Counted from the first letter of the stretch, positions 9,116-17,607 are shown. The stretch is 64,000 nucleotides of DNA from Holophagales bacterium (GCA_016719485.1 JADJZB010000029.1:62001-126000), one strand, 5' to 3'. Program-made: numbers and translations. Notes: a model not told the origin generated them from the sequence alone.

Positions 9116-9658
9116 ATGCGTCACGTCCTCGCGCTCGCCGCCGCCGGGCTCCTCGCCGCCGCCCCGGCCTTCTCCGGCGATGCACCGAAGCCCCTCGCGG
9201 CCGGGGACCCGGCGCCCGCCTTCTCGCTCCCGGGCTCGGACGGAAAGGCCCACGGCCTGGCCGACCACGCCGGGAAGAGGGTCGTCGTCGTGGCCTGGTT
9301 CCCGAAGGCGTTCACCGGCGGGTGAACGGCGGAGTGCAAGTCGCTCCGTGAGAGCGGCAACGAGATCCGTGCCTTCGACGTGGCCTACTTCGCCGCGAGC
9401 GTCGACCCGGTCGACCTCCTGAAGGACTTCGCGAAGTCGCTCGACGCCGACTACCCGATCCTCGCCGACGCCGACGGCTCGGTCGCCCGGGCGTACGGCG
9501 TCGTGACGGCCGACCGCGCACGCCCGTTCCGATGGACGTTCTACGTCGGGAAGGACGGAAAGCTCCTCCACGTCGACCGCGAGGTGAAGGCCGCAACAGC
9601 CGGCCCCGACATCGCGAAGAGGCTGGAGGAGCTGGGTGTCGCGAAGAAGTCTCCCTGA
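9116..9658 (+). CDS. Exported selenocysteine-containing peroxiredoxin-like protein (UGA at codon 70 read as Sec)
   Basis: One reading frame of 180 aa crosses a single in-frame TGA at 9323-9325. Upstream: signal peptide (MRHVLALAAAGLLAAAPAFS), then the peroxiredoxin/thioredoxin-fold start GDPAPAFSLPGSDG and VVVVAWFPKAFTGG. The TGA falls exactly where relatives have the peroxidatic Cys (FPKAFTGG-x-TAEC). Downstream the fold continues without interruption: TAECKSLRESG, YFAASVDPVDLLKDFAKSLDADYPILAD, FRWTFYVGKDGKLLHVDREVKA. C74, four residues after Sec70, is a possible resolving Cys. A hairpin with the geometry of a bacterial SECIS lies just after the TGA. The AGGAGG at 9104-9109 supports the ATG at 9116. 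Expected role: reduction of peroxides outside the cytoplasm. A nonsense mutation is possible but would be a strange coincidence of site and hairpin. selA/selB/selC are not in this window. Confidence 0.85.
9340..9358 (+). promoter_or_regulatory. Candidate bacterial SECIS hairpin
   Basis: The RNA folds into a 7-bp stem, GUCGCUC (9340-9346) with GAGCGGC (9352-9358), including one U-G pair, closed by a 5-nt loop CGUGA (9347-9351). The loop starts 21 nt after the UGA (9323-9325), within the spacing normal for bacterial SECIS elements, and has G as its second base as SelB-binding loops usually do. It lies inside the coding region, as in all known bacterial cases. Drawn by eye; no energy was calculated. 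Confidence 0.6.
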
Positions 9659-9666
9659 CCCGCAGC

Positions 9667-9702
9667 ACGGGCAGGGTCACCCTGACGGGTGACCCTGCCC
9701 GT
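9667..9702. terminator. Perfect 16-bp hairpin between convergent genes
   Basis: ACGGGCAGGGTCACCC (9667-9682) pairs perfectly with 9687-9702 around a TGAC loop. It lies between the ends of the peroxiredoxin gene (+) and the S9 peptidase gene (-), so it likely stops transcription from both sides. There is no clear U-tract. Confidence 0.7.
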
Positions 9703-9707
9703 CATCG

Positions 9708-12131
9708 TCAGGGCTTCTTTCCCTTCACCCACGTCTCGAGCCAGGTGCCCGTCTCCCAGAGCATGTGGAGGATGTTCTCCCGCGCCGCGTAGCCGTGGCT
9801 CTCGTACGGGAGGAGGACCAGCCGCGACCGGCCCCCCAGCCCCTGGATCGCCTCGAAGAGGCGCTCGCTCTGGAGCGTGAAGGTCCCCGGGTTGTTGTCC
9901 GCCTCGCCGTGGATCATCAGGAGCGGCTCGTTGATGCGGTCGGCGTAGTCGAACGGCGAGACCCGCGCGTAGACGTCGCGCGCCTGCCAGTAGGTCCGCT
10001 CCTCGGCCTGGAAGCCGAACGGCGTGAGGGAGCGGTTGTACGCCCCGGAGCGCGCGATCCCCGCGGCGAAGAGGTCGGAGTGCGCGAGGAGGTTCGCGGT
10101 CATGAACGCGCCGTAGGAGTGCCCGGTGGCCGCGCACCGCTTCGGGTCGACGATCCCCTCCGCGTCGAGCGCGTCGATCGCCGCCTTCGCGTTCGCGACG
10201 AGCTGCTCGACGAAGGTGTCGTTCGGCTCCTTCGCCCCCTCGCCGACGATCGGGAACTGCGCGTTCTCGAGCACGGCATACCCGAGCAGCGTCCAGAACA
10301 CCGGCGAAGCCCAGGACGGACGGACGAAGGCGTGCGGCGACGAGTCGACCATCCCCGCGGCCGACTTGTCCTTGTACTCGGTCGGGTACGCCTCGAGGAG
10401 GAGCGGCAGGCGGCCGTCCCGGGCCGGGTCGTAGCCCGGGGGGAGATGGAGGTCGCCCGCGAGGTCGACGCCGTCGGCCCGCTTGTACTTCACCTTGCGC
10501 GTCTTCACCGCCTCGAGCGCGCCATAGGGATTTCCGAACGCCGTGACCGGACGCGGCGCGACGCGGGCTTTCACGTTCCGGACCTGGTAGTTCGGGAACT
10601 GCTTCGAGCCCTCGACGCGCGTCAGGAGGACGCCGCGCTCGGCGTCGAGGACGCGGACGATCCGCTCGTAGGTCGAAGCCCCGTCCGCGCGCCAGAGGCG
10701 CGTCGTCTTCCCGGTGGCGAGCTCGTACGCGTCGAGGAACGGGCGGTTCCCTTCCGGTCCATATCCCTCGCCCGAGAGCCAGAGGTGCTTGCCGTCCCGG
10801 CTGCGCCTCAGCACGTCGCGGCCTCGCGTGTCCGGGACCGTCACGAAATCGCCCGGCTGCGCATAGAGGTTCTCGGTCGACAGGTCGAACAGCACCTTCG
10901 GCTCGGCGTCGCCGGCGGAGGCGTTCGCCAGGTAGGTCTTCTGGTTGCGGTCCTTCCAACGGAAGTCCGAGAGGATCGCGATGCCGCCCTCTCCCCAGGT
11001 GACCTCCTGGAAGCGGTTCCGGGTCTTGGCGAACGGCTTCGGGCTCGCGTCGAAGGGCGCGTCCAGAAGGAACAGCCGGTCGCGGAACGGAACGGTGTTC
11101 GCGGGGTCCCCGCCGTCCTCGGCCTCGGCGAAGAACACCGTCGCGGGCACGTCGTCGCGCCAGGCGAAGCCCCGGCGACCCGCCTCGGTCGCGTCGAACG
11201 CGACCGGGATCGCGTCCTGCACCGGCTTCTCGACGAGCGTCGCGACACTCTTCCCGGCGGCATCGAGGACCTCGGTGCGGTAGGCGAACCGGGAAACCGG
11301 GAACCGGTACGAGAACGGCGGGCGGATCGTCGTCACGAGGATCCAGCTCCCGTCGGGGGACGGCCTCACCGCGCGACGGATCGCGGGCGGCAGGACGGGT
11401 GTGCTCGTCCCGTCGAGCGCGAAGCGGCGGACCTCGGTCGTCGCATAGAAGGCGAACGCGCGCTCGTCGGCCTCGCTCTTCAGGAGATCCTGGTACGTCC
11501 GCGCGGGCGCCTTGCGGCCGGTCGCCTCCTTGACGACGGGGCCGACCGGCAGGACCGCGGGCGCGACGAACGGCTCGAGGGTCGGGCGGACGTGAACGAG
11601 GAGGCCCGACTCGTCCGGGAGCCACTGGTACGGGAAGTCGAGGACCGCCGAGACGCTCGGCGGCGTGACCCGCCTTGCCCGTCCCGCCGCGAGGTCCACC
11701 GTCCAGAGCGAGAGCCCGTCCGGGTCGCACTGCACGAACGAGAAGTACGTCCCCTTCGGCGAGAAGCGCGTCCACTGGATCTTCGGCGCCGGCGGCAGTC
11801 CCTCGACCACATACCGCCTGCCGGACGCGATCTCCTGGACGGAGAGGCCGGTCGTCACGTTGAGCCGCGCGCGGTTGTGGCTCTTCGGGTTGATGCGCAG
11901 ACCCGCGAGCTTCAGCTCCGGTTCGGAGAGCTCCTCCAGCGACTTGTAGCCCGGCAGGTCGAGGAGAACGAGGCGGTTGCCCGCCGGGTCCACCAGCACC
12001 GCCGGCGGCAGCGGCGCGTCGACGAGACGCCGGATCTCCTCCGGCGGCGTGCGGAAGACGACGTTCTCCTGGGCCGTGGCGGGGAGAATGGCGGCGGCGA
12101 GGAGGAACAGTACGGAGCAGCGTCGCAGCAT
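9708..12131 (-). CDS. S9 family serine peptidase (glutamyl endopeptidase/prolyl oligopeptidase type), exported
   Basis: 807 aa from ATG 12131, which begins a signal peptide (MLRRCSVLFLLAAAILPATAQ); an upstream in-frame start at 12230 would overlap rsmE and is rejected. Residues about 25-540 form the propeller-like region. The C-terminal alpha/beta hydrolase has the nucleophile in GHSYGAFM (about S672), the acid in MIHGEADNNPGTF and the histidine in LPYESHGYAARE. The catalytic-domain pattern is closest to the S9D group (glutamyl endopeptidase-like) from memory; true specificity cannot be read. Likely a periplasmic or secreted peptidase. A TAGCCT box lies 7 nt before the ATG. Confidence 0.9.
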   Translation of the reverse strand: MLRRCSVLFLLAAAILPATAQENVVFRTPPEEIRRLVDAPLPPAVLVDPAGNRLVLLDLPGYKSLEELSEPELKLAGLRINPKSHNRARLNVTTGLSVQEIASGRRYVVEGLPPAPKIQWTRFSPKGTYFSFVQCDPDGLSLWTVDLAAGRARRVTPPSVSAVLDFPYQWLPDESGLLVHVRPTLEPFVAPAVLPVGPVVKEATGRKAPARTYQDLLKSEADERAFAFYATTEVRRFALDGTSTPVLPPAIRRAVRPSPDGSWILVTTIRPPFSYRFPVSRFAYRTEVLDAAGKSVATLVEKPVQDAIPVAFDATEAGRRGFAWRDDVPATVFFAEAEDGGDPANTVPFRDRLFLLDAPFDASPKPFAKTRNRFQEVTWGEGGIAILSDFRWKDRNQKTYLANASAGDAEPKVLFDLSTENLYAQPGDFVTVPDTRGRDVLRRSRDGKHLWLSGEGYGPEGNRPFLDAYELATGKTTRLWRADGASTYERIVRVLDAERGVLLTRVEGSKQFPNYQVRNVKARVAPRPVTAFGNPYGALEAVKTRKVKYKRADGVDLAGDLHLPPGYDPARDGRLPLLLEAYPTEYKDKSAAGMVDSSPHAFVRPSWASPVFWTLLGYAVLENAQFPIVGEGAKEPNDTFVEQLVANAKAAIDALDAEGIVDPKRCAATGHSYGAFMTANLLAHSDLFAAGIARSGAYNRSLTPFGFQAEERTYWQARDVYARVSPFDYADRINEPLLMIHGEADNNPGTFTLQSERLFEAIQGLGGRSRLVLLPYESHGYAARENILHMLWETGTWLETWVKGKKP

Positions 12132-12138
12132 GGCGACG

Positions 12139-12144
12139 AGGCTA
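12139..12144 (-). promoter_or_regulatory. Candidate leaderless -10 box (TAGCCT) of the S9 peptidase
   Basis: TAGCCT on the minus strand is 7 nt before the ATG at 12131; the gap cgtcgcc has no ribosome binding site. It sits in an AT-richer patch (tatccgataat) that may also serve rsmE on the other strand. Confidence 0.35.
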
Positions 12145-12193
12145 TCCGATAATCGAGAGCCTCGCGGCTCGTCCGTGCCGGCGGAATCCGAAC

Positions 12194-12961
12194 GTGAACC
12201 TGATTCTCCTGTTCCCCGAGGACTTCGCATCCGACGACACGGTGCGGCTTACCGGCCGCCGCGCTCGTCACGTCCACGAGGTACACCGCGCCCGGGTGGG
12301 CGACAGCCTGACCGTCGGCCGGGTGAACGGTCACGTCGGAACGGGCACGGTGCTCTTCGTCGAGCCGGACGAGGTCCGCCTCTCGGTTTGCCTCTCGGAG
12401 GAGCCGCCGCCGCCCGCGGGCCTCGACCTGCTCCTCGCGATGCCTCGGCCCAAGGTGCTGCGCCGCGTTCTGCAGTCCGCCGCCTCCCTGGGGGCGCGCC
12501 GCATCGTCCTGGTCGGCGCCCAGCGGGTGGAGAAGAGCTACTTCGACACGCCCTTCCTCGAGCCGGCGGAGCTCGAGAGGAACCTCGTCCTCGGGCTGGA
12601 GCAGGCGCGCGACACGGCCCTGCCCGAGGTGCTCGTGCGCAGGCTCTTCAGGCCCTTCGTCGAGGACGAGCTCGGAGCCCTCTGGCCACGCGCGTCCTGC
12701 GCCCGGCTGCTCGCCCACCCCGCGGCCGCGCGCAGCCTCGAGGACGACGACGTCGGGAAGGCCTCCCCGGCAGTTCTCGCCATCGGTCCCGAGGGTGGGT
12801 GGATTCCGTTCGAGCTCGCGCTGCTCGAGGCTCACGCCTTCAGGCCCTTCAGCCTGGGACCACGCATCCTCCGGGTGGAGACCGCGATTCCCTTTGCATT
12901 CGGCCAGGTCCAGGTCGCACGAGAGCGTGCTGCGGGACAGGCGACCGATCCCGGGCGTTGA
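12194..12961 (+). CDS. rsmE: 16S rRNA m3U1498 methyltransferase RsmE
   Basis: 255 aa SPOUT-class methyltransferase that modifies U1498 in 16S rRNA using SAM. The N-terminal PUA-like domain carries RLTGRRARHVHEVHRARVGD. The C-terminal knot holds IGPEGGWIPFELALLEAHAF and LGPRILRVETAIPFAFGQVQ, the diagnostic RsmE motifs. The middle has MPRPKVLRRVLQSAASLGARRIVLVGAQRVEKSYF, also family-typical. GTG start at 12194 without a Shine-Dalgarno. It ends 3 nt before the convergent heptosyltransferase stop. Confidence 0.95.
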   Translation: MNLILLFPEDFASDDTVRLTGRRARHVHEVHRARVGDSLTVGRVNGHVGTGTVLFVEPDEVRLSVCLSEEPPPPAGLDLLLAMPRPKVLRRVLQSAASLGARRIVLVGAQRVEKSYFDTPFLEPAELERNLVLGLEQARDTALPEVLVRRLFRPFVEDELGALWPRASCARLLAHPAAARSLEDDDVGKASPAVLAIGPEGGWIPFELALLEAHAFRPFSLGPRILRVETAIPFAFGQVQVARERAAGQATDPGR

Positions 12962-12964
12962 ACG

Positions 12965-13939
12965 TCAGAGCGCGCCCGACGCGACCCCGAAGGCCTCGGC
13001 GAGACAGCGTGTCGCCTTTCGGCATCGCCGCTCCTCGCAGCCGCCGCACGGCGCGCCCACCGATCGGGCCCGTGGCCCGCGGAGCCCGGTGCGGGCAGGG
13101 TTTGTCGGTCCGAGGATCGACAGCGACTCGGCGCCGAGAAGGGCCGCCATGTGCCCCGGCCCCGTGTCCGCGGTGACGACCTTCTCGGCCGCGAGAGCGA
13201 GCCCGAGGCTCCCGAGGAGCGGCATCGCGCCGGCGCGATTCAGGATCCCCTCTCGCCCTGGCCGGAAGCTCGCGAGCCGTTCGTCTCCGAGAAGGACGAG
13301 CGGGGGGCCGGGCCAGCGCTCGAGCCACTCCGGCGGGATCGACTTGGCCCGCCCGGAGGACATCGGGAAGGCGGCCGTGAACCGCCGCGGCAGGCCGAGC
13401 CGCTCGGCTTCGAGAGCCCCCGCGGCGCGCAGGCGCGCCGCCAGCGGAGCGAGGCCGCGCTGCGCTTCCTCCCACCCTTCGGCAACCGACGCCCCGAGCG
13501 CCTCGACTGCGCGGGCCGTGTTCTCGACCGCGTGGGGCGTCCGCCGGCGGTCGTACATCGGAACGGAGGTGTGCAGCCAGGGCCACCGGCCACGGCCAAC
13601 GCGACGGCTCGCCCCGCTCCAGAGGGTCCAGAGGGAAGAGCGGAGGAGCCCCTGGAGGTCGACGACGAGCTCGTAGCGCCGGTCGGCAAGCAGCGTGGCG
13701 ACCCGCTCGCGCTCGGCAAGGAGGTCCGCCCAGCCGCGCCCGAGGGCTCCGCGGACGTCCACGACGACCGTCTCCGCGACCCACGGCAGCTGGGCGACGA
13801 ACGGCGCCGCCGGCGGCTCGACGAGCCAGTCGATCTCCGCGCGCGGGAAGCGTCGCGCGAGGGCCGCGACCGACGGGACCGCGTGCGCGACGTCCCCGAG
13901 CGAGGAGAGCTTGACGACGAGGAGCCTCAAGGGCCCCAT
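12965..13939 (-). CDS. Lipopolysaccharide heptosyltransferase (GT9, WaaC-like)
   Basis: 324 aa from ATG 13939. It begins with the GT9 signature LLVVKLSSLGDVAHAVPSVAALARRFP and carries a second WaaC-type segment YELVVDLQGLLRSSLW. The nucleotide-sugar region is VVTADTGPGHMAALLGAESLSILGPTNPARTG. By family it adds L-glycero-D-manno-heptose to Kdo in the LPS inner core. The Cys-rich tail (GAPCGGCEERRCRK) occurs in many GT9 enzymes. Much longer minus-strand frames upstream are shadows over the divergent GT2 gene. Placed among LPS genes (lpxA, waaA, MsbA-like); heptosyltransferase I is likely, but II cannot be excluded. Confidence 0.88.
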   Translation of the reverse strand: MGPLRLLVVKLSSLGDVAHAVPSVAALARRFPRAEIDWLVEPPAAPFVAQLPWVAETVVVDVRGALGRGWADLLAERERVATLLADRRYELVVDLQGLLRSSLWTLWSGASRRVGRGRWPWLHTSVPMYDRRRTPHAVENTARAVEALGASVAEGWEEAQRGLAPLAARLRAAGALEAERLGLPRRFTAAFPMSSGRAKSIPPEWLERWPGPPLVLLGDERLASFRPGREGILNRAGAMPLLGSLGLALAAEKVVTADTGPGHMAALLGAESLSILGPTNPARTGLRGPRARSVGAPCGGCEERRCRKATRCLAEAFGVASGAL

Positions 13940-13990
13940 TCTCGCCTCGCGGGAGGCGGGCGCGGGCGTCTGTCGGGAGTAACCTCGGCC

Positions 13991-14803
13991 GTGCCCCGCG
14001 TCGCCGTCGTCATCGCCACGCATCGCCGGCCAGCGCTCCTCGCCGAGGCGCTCGCATCGGTGGCGGCGCAGACGTTTCGCGACGTCGAAACCGTCGTCGT
14101 GGAAGACGGCGGCACGGAGGAGACGGCTCGCATCGTCGCCGCGTCGGGGGCCCCCGGCGTCCGTCACGTTCCCCTCGCCTTCTGCGGACGATGCGGCGCC
14201 GTGCGAAACGAGGCCCTCCGCCGCGTCTCGTCTCCCCTCGTCGCGTTTCTCGACGACGACGACCTCTGGCTTCCCCGCAGGCTCGAGGTGCACGTGGCCG
14301 TTCTCGAGGCCGCTCCCTCCGCCGGGCTCGTCTTCGGTCCCGTGCTGCGCTTCGGCGATGCGAAGGGTACGTGGCCCCGGCACGTTCCCCCGCGGGTCGA
14401 CCTCGCCCGCCTCCTGCGGGGCAACTGTGTCCCGCTCTCCTCCGTCCTCGCGCGCCGGGAGGCGCTCGAACGGGCCGGCCTCTTTCCCGACGAAGCGGAA
14501 CTGGCCCAGGACTACGAGCTCTGGCTCCGTGTCGCGCGATCGCACGTTCTCGTCGGGCACCCCGAGCCCCTCGTCCGCTACCGCGTCCACGCCGGCGGGA
14601 TCAGCCGCAGGAAGGCCCTCGAGGTCGAGGCCCTGGCCGCGATCCTGGAGCGCCTGCAATCGGAGTGGGACCTCCCGCCCCGGCTCCTTTCCCCCGCGCG
14701 CCGGGGCCTCCTCCGCACCCGCGCGCGGCTCGCTTCCGGCTTCCGGGAGGCGATCCGGCTCCGCGCCCGGTCCCTCGCGCCCGGAACGGTTCTTCGCGGG
14801 TGA
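13991..14803 (+). CDS. Family 2 glycosyltransferase
   Basis: 270 aa from GTG 13991, with GGGAG about 10 nt upstream. The GT-A fold is evident: VAVVIATHRRPALLAEALASVAAQTF, then VVEDGG, and the DxD metal motif in SPLVAFLDDDDLWLPRRLE. QDYELWLRVARSHVLVGHPEPLVRYRVHAGGISRRK matches GT2 enzymes of surface polysaccharide synthesis. Unusual detail: CGRCGA near the acceptor loop. Divergent from the heptosyltransferase; sugar and acceptor unknown, but the LPS context suggests core or O-chain assembly. Confidence 0.85.
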   Translation: MPRVAVVIATHRRPALLAEALASVAAQTFRDVETVVVEDGGTEETARIVAASGAPGVRHVPLAFCGRCGAVRNEALRRVSSPLVAFLDDDDLWLPRRLEVHVAVLEAAPSAGLVFGPVLRFGDAKGTWPRHVPPRVDLARLLRGNCVPLSSVLARREALERAGLFPDEAELAQDYELWLRVARSHVLVGHPEPLVRYRVHAGGISRRKALEVEALAAILERLQSEWDLPPRLLSPARRGLLRTRARLASGFREAIRLRARSLAPGTVLRG

Positions 14804-14872
14804 GCGTTCGTCGACGGGAGCGGGCGGGCCCGCCGGGACCGGGCCGTCCCGTCCGGCGCCGACTCCGCCGCG

Positions 14873-15991
14873 TCAGCCGACGCCGAGCCAGTCGACCACG
14901 TCGTCGAGGTGACGCCGCGCGTCGAGCGACGTCCTGAGGCCGAGCGCGGCCTCTCTGAGCTCTGCGCGCCGGGTCGGGTTCGAGACCTCTTCGACCGCGC
15001 GCGCGAGTGCCTCCACGTCCCTCGGATCGTCCACGACGAGCGCCGCCCCCGCCGGTCCGAGCCTCTCGACGGCGCCGTTCCTGCGGGTCGTGATGACGGG
15101 GACCCCGCAGGCAGCAGCCTCGAGGCAGGCGAGCGAGCAGGGGTCCAGGAACGTCGGGTGGAGGAGACCGGTCGCCGCGCGCAGCCGCCGAGCGACGTCA
15201 CCCGGCGACAGCGGGCCTTCGAAGGACACGGCGTCCGCGACCCCGAGGCGGGCAGCGAGCCGGCGCCACGCATCGCCTGGACCCCGCCCGGCCACGGCAA
15301 GGCGGGCGGGGAGGCCACGCCGCCTCGCGACGGCGATGGCCCCGAGAGCCGCGCGCAAACCCTTCAGGCGGGGGTTGTGGGCGAGGAAGAGGAACTCCGC
15401 GCTCCCGCCCTGGCGGAAGCCGTCCGGATCCGGCGAGAAATGCTCGAGGTCGACGCCGGGCGGCGCCACCCGGATCGCCTGGTCTGGAACGCCGAAGACC
15501 CTGAGGCGGCTCCTCTGCGCCTCCGTCCAGACCATGATCTGAGGGCATCCGCCGGCGAGGACCTGCCTTTCGCAGCGCAGGAGAAACCGGCGTCGCCCGT
15601 TGAAGGCCGCTCCGAGACCGAAAAGGGCCTGCCGGGCCCCCTCCATCGAATCGCGCTCCGCCTCGAGGGCGTCGGCGAAGAGTCCGCCGTGCAGCTGGAC
15701 GTGCGTCGCGAGCCCGACGAGCCTCGGCGCGAGGACGGGCCCCGCCCCGGCCTCTACCCTGAGGGCCGCGGCCGCCAGGAAGCGCTTCTCGCCGGACGCG
15801 CCCCCTCCCCGGGGGGCGAGCGCCTCGATGGAGACTCCGCTGCTCGTCCCGGCGCTCTCGCGACAAAGCACCCGGAGGCCGACCCCACGCCGCACGAGGG
15901 CCCCGGCCAGAGCGACGAGATATCCCTCCTGCCCTCCGCGCGAGGCGTCCCAGCGGTCGACGAGAATTGTCGCCTTCACTGACGCCTGCAT
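14873..15991 (-). CDS. Family 4 glycosyltransferase (WaaG-like, LPS core)
   Basis: 372 aa GT-B enzyme. N-terminal WDASRGGQEGYLVALAGALVRRG resembles the WaaG (GT4) N-terminus. The C-terminal donor-binding domain shows IRVAPPGVDLEHFSPD, EFLFLAHNPRLKGLRAALGAIA, LLHPTFLDPCSLACLEAAACGVPVITTRRNGAVE (the E-x7-E region). WaaG adds the first outer-core glucose to heptose in enterobacteria; here the sugar is unknown. The ATG at 15991 directly abuts the stop of the upstream methyltransferase-like gene, suggesting cotranscription. Confidence 0.86.
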   Translation of the reverse strand: MQASVKATILVDRWDASRGGQEGYLVALAGALVRRGVGLRVLCRESAGTSSGVSIEALAPRGGGASGEKRFLAAAALRVEAGAGPVLAPRLVGLATHVQLHGGLFADALEAERDSMEGARQALFGLGAAFNGRRRFLLRCERQVLAGGCPQIMVWTEAQRSRLRVFGVPDQAIRVAPPGVDLEHFSPDPDGFRQGGSAEFLFLAHNPRLKGLRAALGAIAVARRRGLPARLAVAGRGPGDAWRRLAARLGVADAVSFEGPLSPGDVARRLRAATGLLHPTFLDPCSLACLEAAACGVPVITTRRNGAVERLGPAGAALVVDDPRDVEALARAVEEVSNPTRRAELREAALGLRTSLDARRHLDDVVDWLGVG

Positions 15992-16630
15992 TCAGTACAG
16001 CGCGAGGGGGCTGGGAAGCACGTGCATGTCGTGCAACGTCTCGACGATCGCCACGAGCGCGATCAGGAGGACGAACCACGCCGCGCTCTGAAGGTGCGCG
16101 CGAAAGATCCGGGGATCGACCGCGTACTCCGGAGGCTCCCTGAGCAGCGAGAGCCTCGGCAGGAACCGCGGTGTCACCCGCTCGTACGCGTCGTATCCCT
16201 TGCCGAACGCCAGGCGCAGCGCCCGTTCCTCGCGACGGATGACCAGCGGATAGTACAGACCGAATCCGACCAGGAAGAGAAGCGGAACGGTGACGTTCTT
16301 CGCGACCAGCCCCAGACCGACGCCACCGAGCATGCTGAAGAAGTACAACGGATTGCGACAGACGGAATACGGTCCCTCGACGACGAGCACCCGTCCCTTG
16401 TACCCGGCGATGTACATCGAACACCACGTCCGCCCGAGAGCGGCGACCGCCACGAGCACCACGCCGGCAGCGAAGAACGACGTCGCCACGACCGGCGCAC
16501 TCTCCATCCACCGGCTTCGTGAGAACAGCACGAGGGCGATCAGGAGCGCGACGTAGACCTGCGCCAGTGGTATGCGGCATCGTTCGATCGTCATTCCCCT
16601 GGTCATGGCCGACCGTCCTCGCGTCTCCAT
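15992..16630 (-). CDS. Isoprenylcysteine carboxyl methyltransferase (ICMT)-family membrane protein
   Basis: 212 aa. The ATG at 16630 is chosen because GAGGAGG lies just upstream; an earlier in-frame start at 16729 has none. Five or so membrane segments. The C-terminal half contains the ICMT/PEMT signature: GPYSVCRNPLYFFSMLGGVGLGL and a downstream RREERALRLAFGKGYDAYERVTPRFLP, the SAM-binding pattern of the family. Bacterial relatives methylate small lipophilic or isoprenoid-like substrates that are mostly undefined. Encoded directly before the WaaG-like gene, so a role in modifying a lipid-linked surface precursor is possible but speculative. Confidence 0.8.
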   Translation of the reverse strand: METRGRSAMTRGMTIERCRIPLAQVYVALLIALVLFSRSRWMESAPVVATSFFAAGVVLVAVAALGRTWCSMYIAGYKGRVLVVEGPYSVCRNPLYFFSMLGGVGLGLVAKNVTVPLLFLVGFGLYYPLVIRREERALRLAFGKGYDAYERVTPRFLPRLSLLREPPEYAVDPRIFRAHLQSAAWFVLLIALVAIVETLHDMHVLPSPLALY

Positions 16631-16731
16631 CGGGGCCTCCTCAGGGCGCCGCCTGCCGGGCGACTGTCTCACCTCCCTGCGGACCGGGGCAATTCCGTCC
16701 GGAGCCCGGCTCGTCCGGGCAGGACGCAAAC

Positions 16732-16737
16732 TAGAAT
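16732..16737 (+). promoter_or_regulatory. Candidate leaderless -10 box (TAGAAT) of lpxA
   Basis: TAGAAT ends 9 nt before the lpxA ATG (16747); the gap cgcggcctc holds no ribosome binding site. Best match to TATAAT among the leaderless candidates. Confidence 0.45.
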
Positions 16738-16746
16738 CGCGGCCTC

Positions 16747-17535
16747 ATGGGAAAGCACCACATGGCCCTCGTCGATCCCGGCGCACAGCTCGGGACCGGG
16801 CTGGAGATCGGGCCGTTCGCGGTCGTCGAGGCCGAGACGGCGATCGGCGACGGCTGCGAGCTCGGCGCCCACAGCGTCGTCAAGCGATTCACGCGGATGG
16901 GCGCCCGCAACCGCGTCCACGAGGGGGCGATCCTCGGCGGCGAGCCCCAGGACCTCGGTTTCGGCGGAGGGCCGAGCCACCTGGAGATCGGGGACGACAA
17001 CCGGATCCGCGAGGGAGTGACGATCCACCGGGCCACCGCTCCCGGGGGCGTGACGCGCGTCGGCTCCGGCTGTTTCCTCATGGCGTACTCCCACGTCGCC
17101 CACGAAGACGTGATCGGCGACCACGTGATCCTCGCGAACAACGTCGCCCTCGCCGGGCACGTGCGGATCGACGAGAGGGCCTTCCTCTCGGGCGGGGTGG
17201 TCGTGCACCAGTTCTGCCGCGTGGGGCGCCTCGCGATGGTCGGCGGCAACACGAAGGTCATCAAGGACTGCCTGCCCTTCGTGATCACCGACGGCGTGCC
17301 GGCCCGCGCGCGGGGCCTGAACGTCGTCGGCCTCAGGCGCGCCGGATTCGCGGCCTCCCAGCTGCGGACCCTGAAGGAGGCCTACCGCCTCCTCCTGCGC
17401 TCGGGCCTTTCGCTGGCCGAGGCCCTCGAGCGGCTGACGGCCCTCGGCGATCCGCTGGCGGACGAGCTGGGAGCCTTCGTGCGCGACTCGAAGCGGGGCT
17501 TCCACCGCGCGTCACGCGAGACCGATCTCGCGTAG
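16747..17535 (+). CDS. lpxA: UDP-N-acetylglucosamine acyltransferase LpxA
   Basis: 262 aa, first enzyme of lipid A synthesis: transfers an R-3-hydroxyacyl chain from ACP to the 3-OH of UDP-GlcNAc. Left-handed beta-helix hexapeptide repeats run from about residue 8 to 185. The catalytic histidine is in LMAYSHVAHED (H119, equivalent to E. coli H125). GGNTKVIKDCLPFVITDGVPARARGLN and the C-terminal helical domain match LpxA. An internal ATG at 16762 would also fit the usual start. Here lpxA is isolated from lpxB/lpxD, which lie 11 kb downstream; lpxC, lpxH and lpxK are not in the window. Confidence 0.96.
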   Translation: MGKHHMALVDPGAQLGTGLEIGPFAVVEAETAIGDGCELGAHSVVKRFTRMGARNRVHEGAILGGEPQDLGFGGGPSHLEIGDDNRIREGVTIHRATAPGGVTRVGSGCFLMAYSHVAHEDVIGDHVILANNVALAGHVRIDERAFLSGGVVVHQFCRVGRLAMVGGNTKVIKDCLPFVITDGVPARARGLNVVGLRRAGFAASQLRTLKEAYRLLLRSGLSLAEALERLTALGDPLADELGAFVRDSKRGFHRASRETDLA

Positions 17536-17607
17536 GGCCAGCGGCCCGGAGGGGCCCGGGGACCCAGGACGCACGGGGCTGCCGGGAACCCGGAAGCGCC
17601 ACCTCAT

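Noticed and set aside
9116..9325. Two separate short genes (9116-9325 and 9380-9658) or a peroxiredoxin pseudogene
   Set aside because: Both halves are in the same frame, continuous in fold, and interrupted only by one TGA at the active-site position with a SECIS-like hairpin after it. Sec read-through explains all of this better.
9765..12152. 795-aa plus-strand open frame opposite the S9 peptidase
   Set aside because: Composition is Arg/Glu/Asp-rich without motifs, typical of antisense frames in GC3-biased DNA; the minus strand encodes a complete peptidase.
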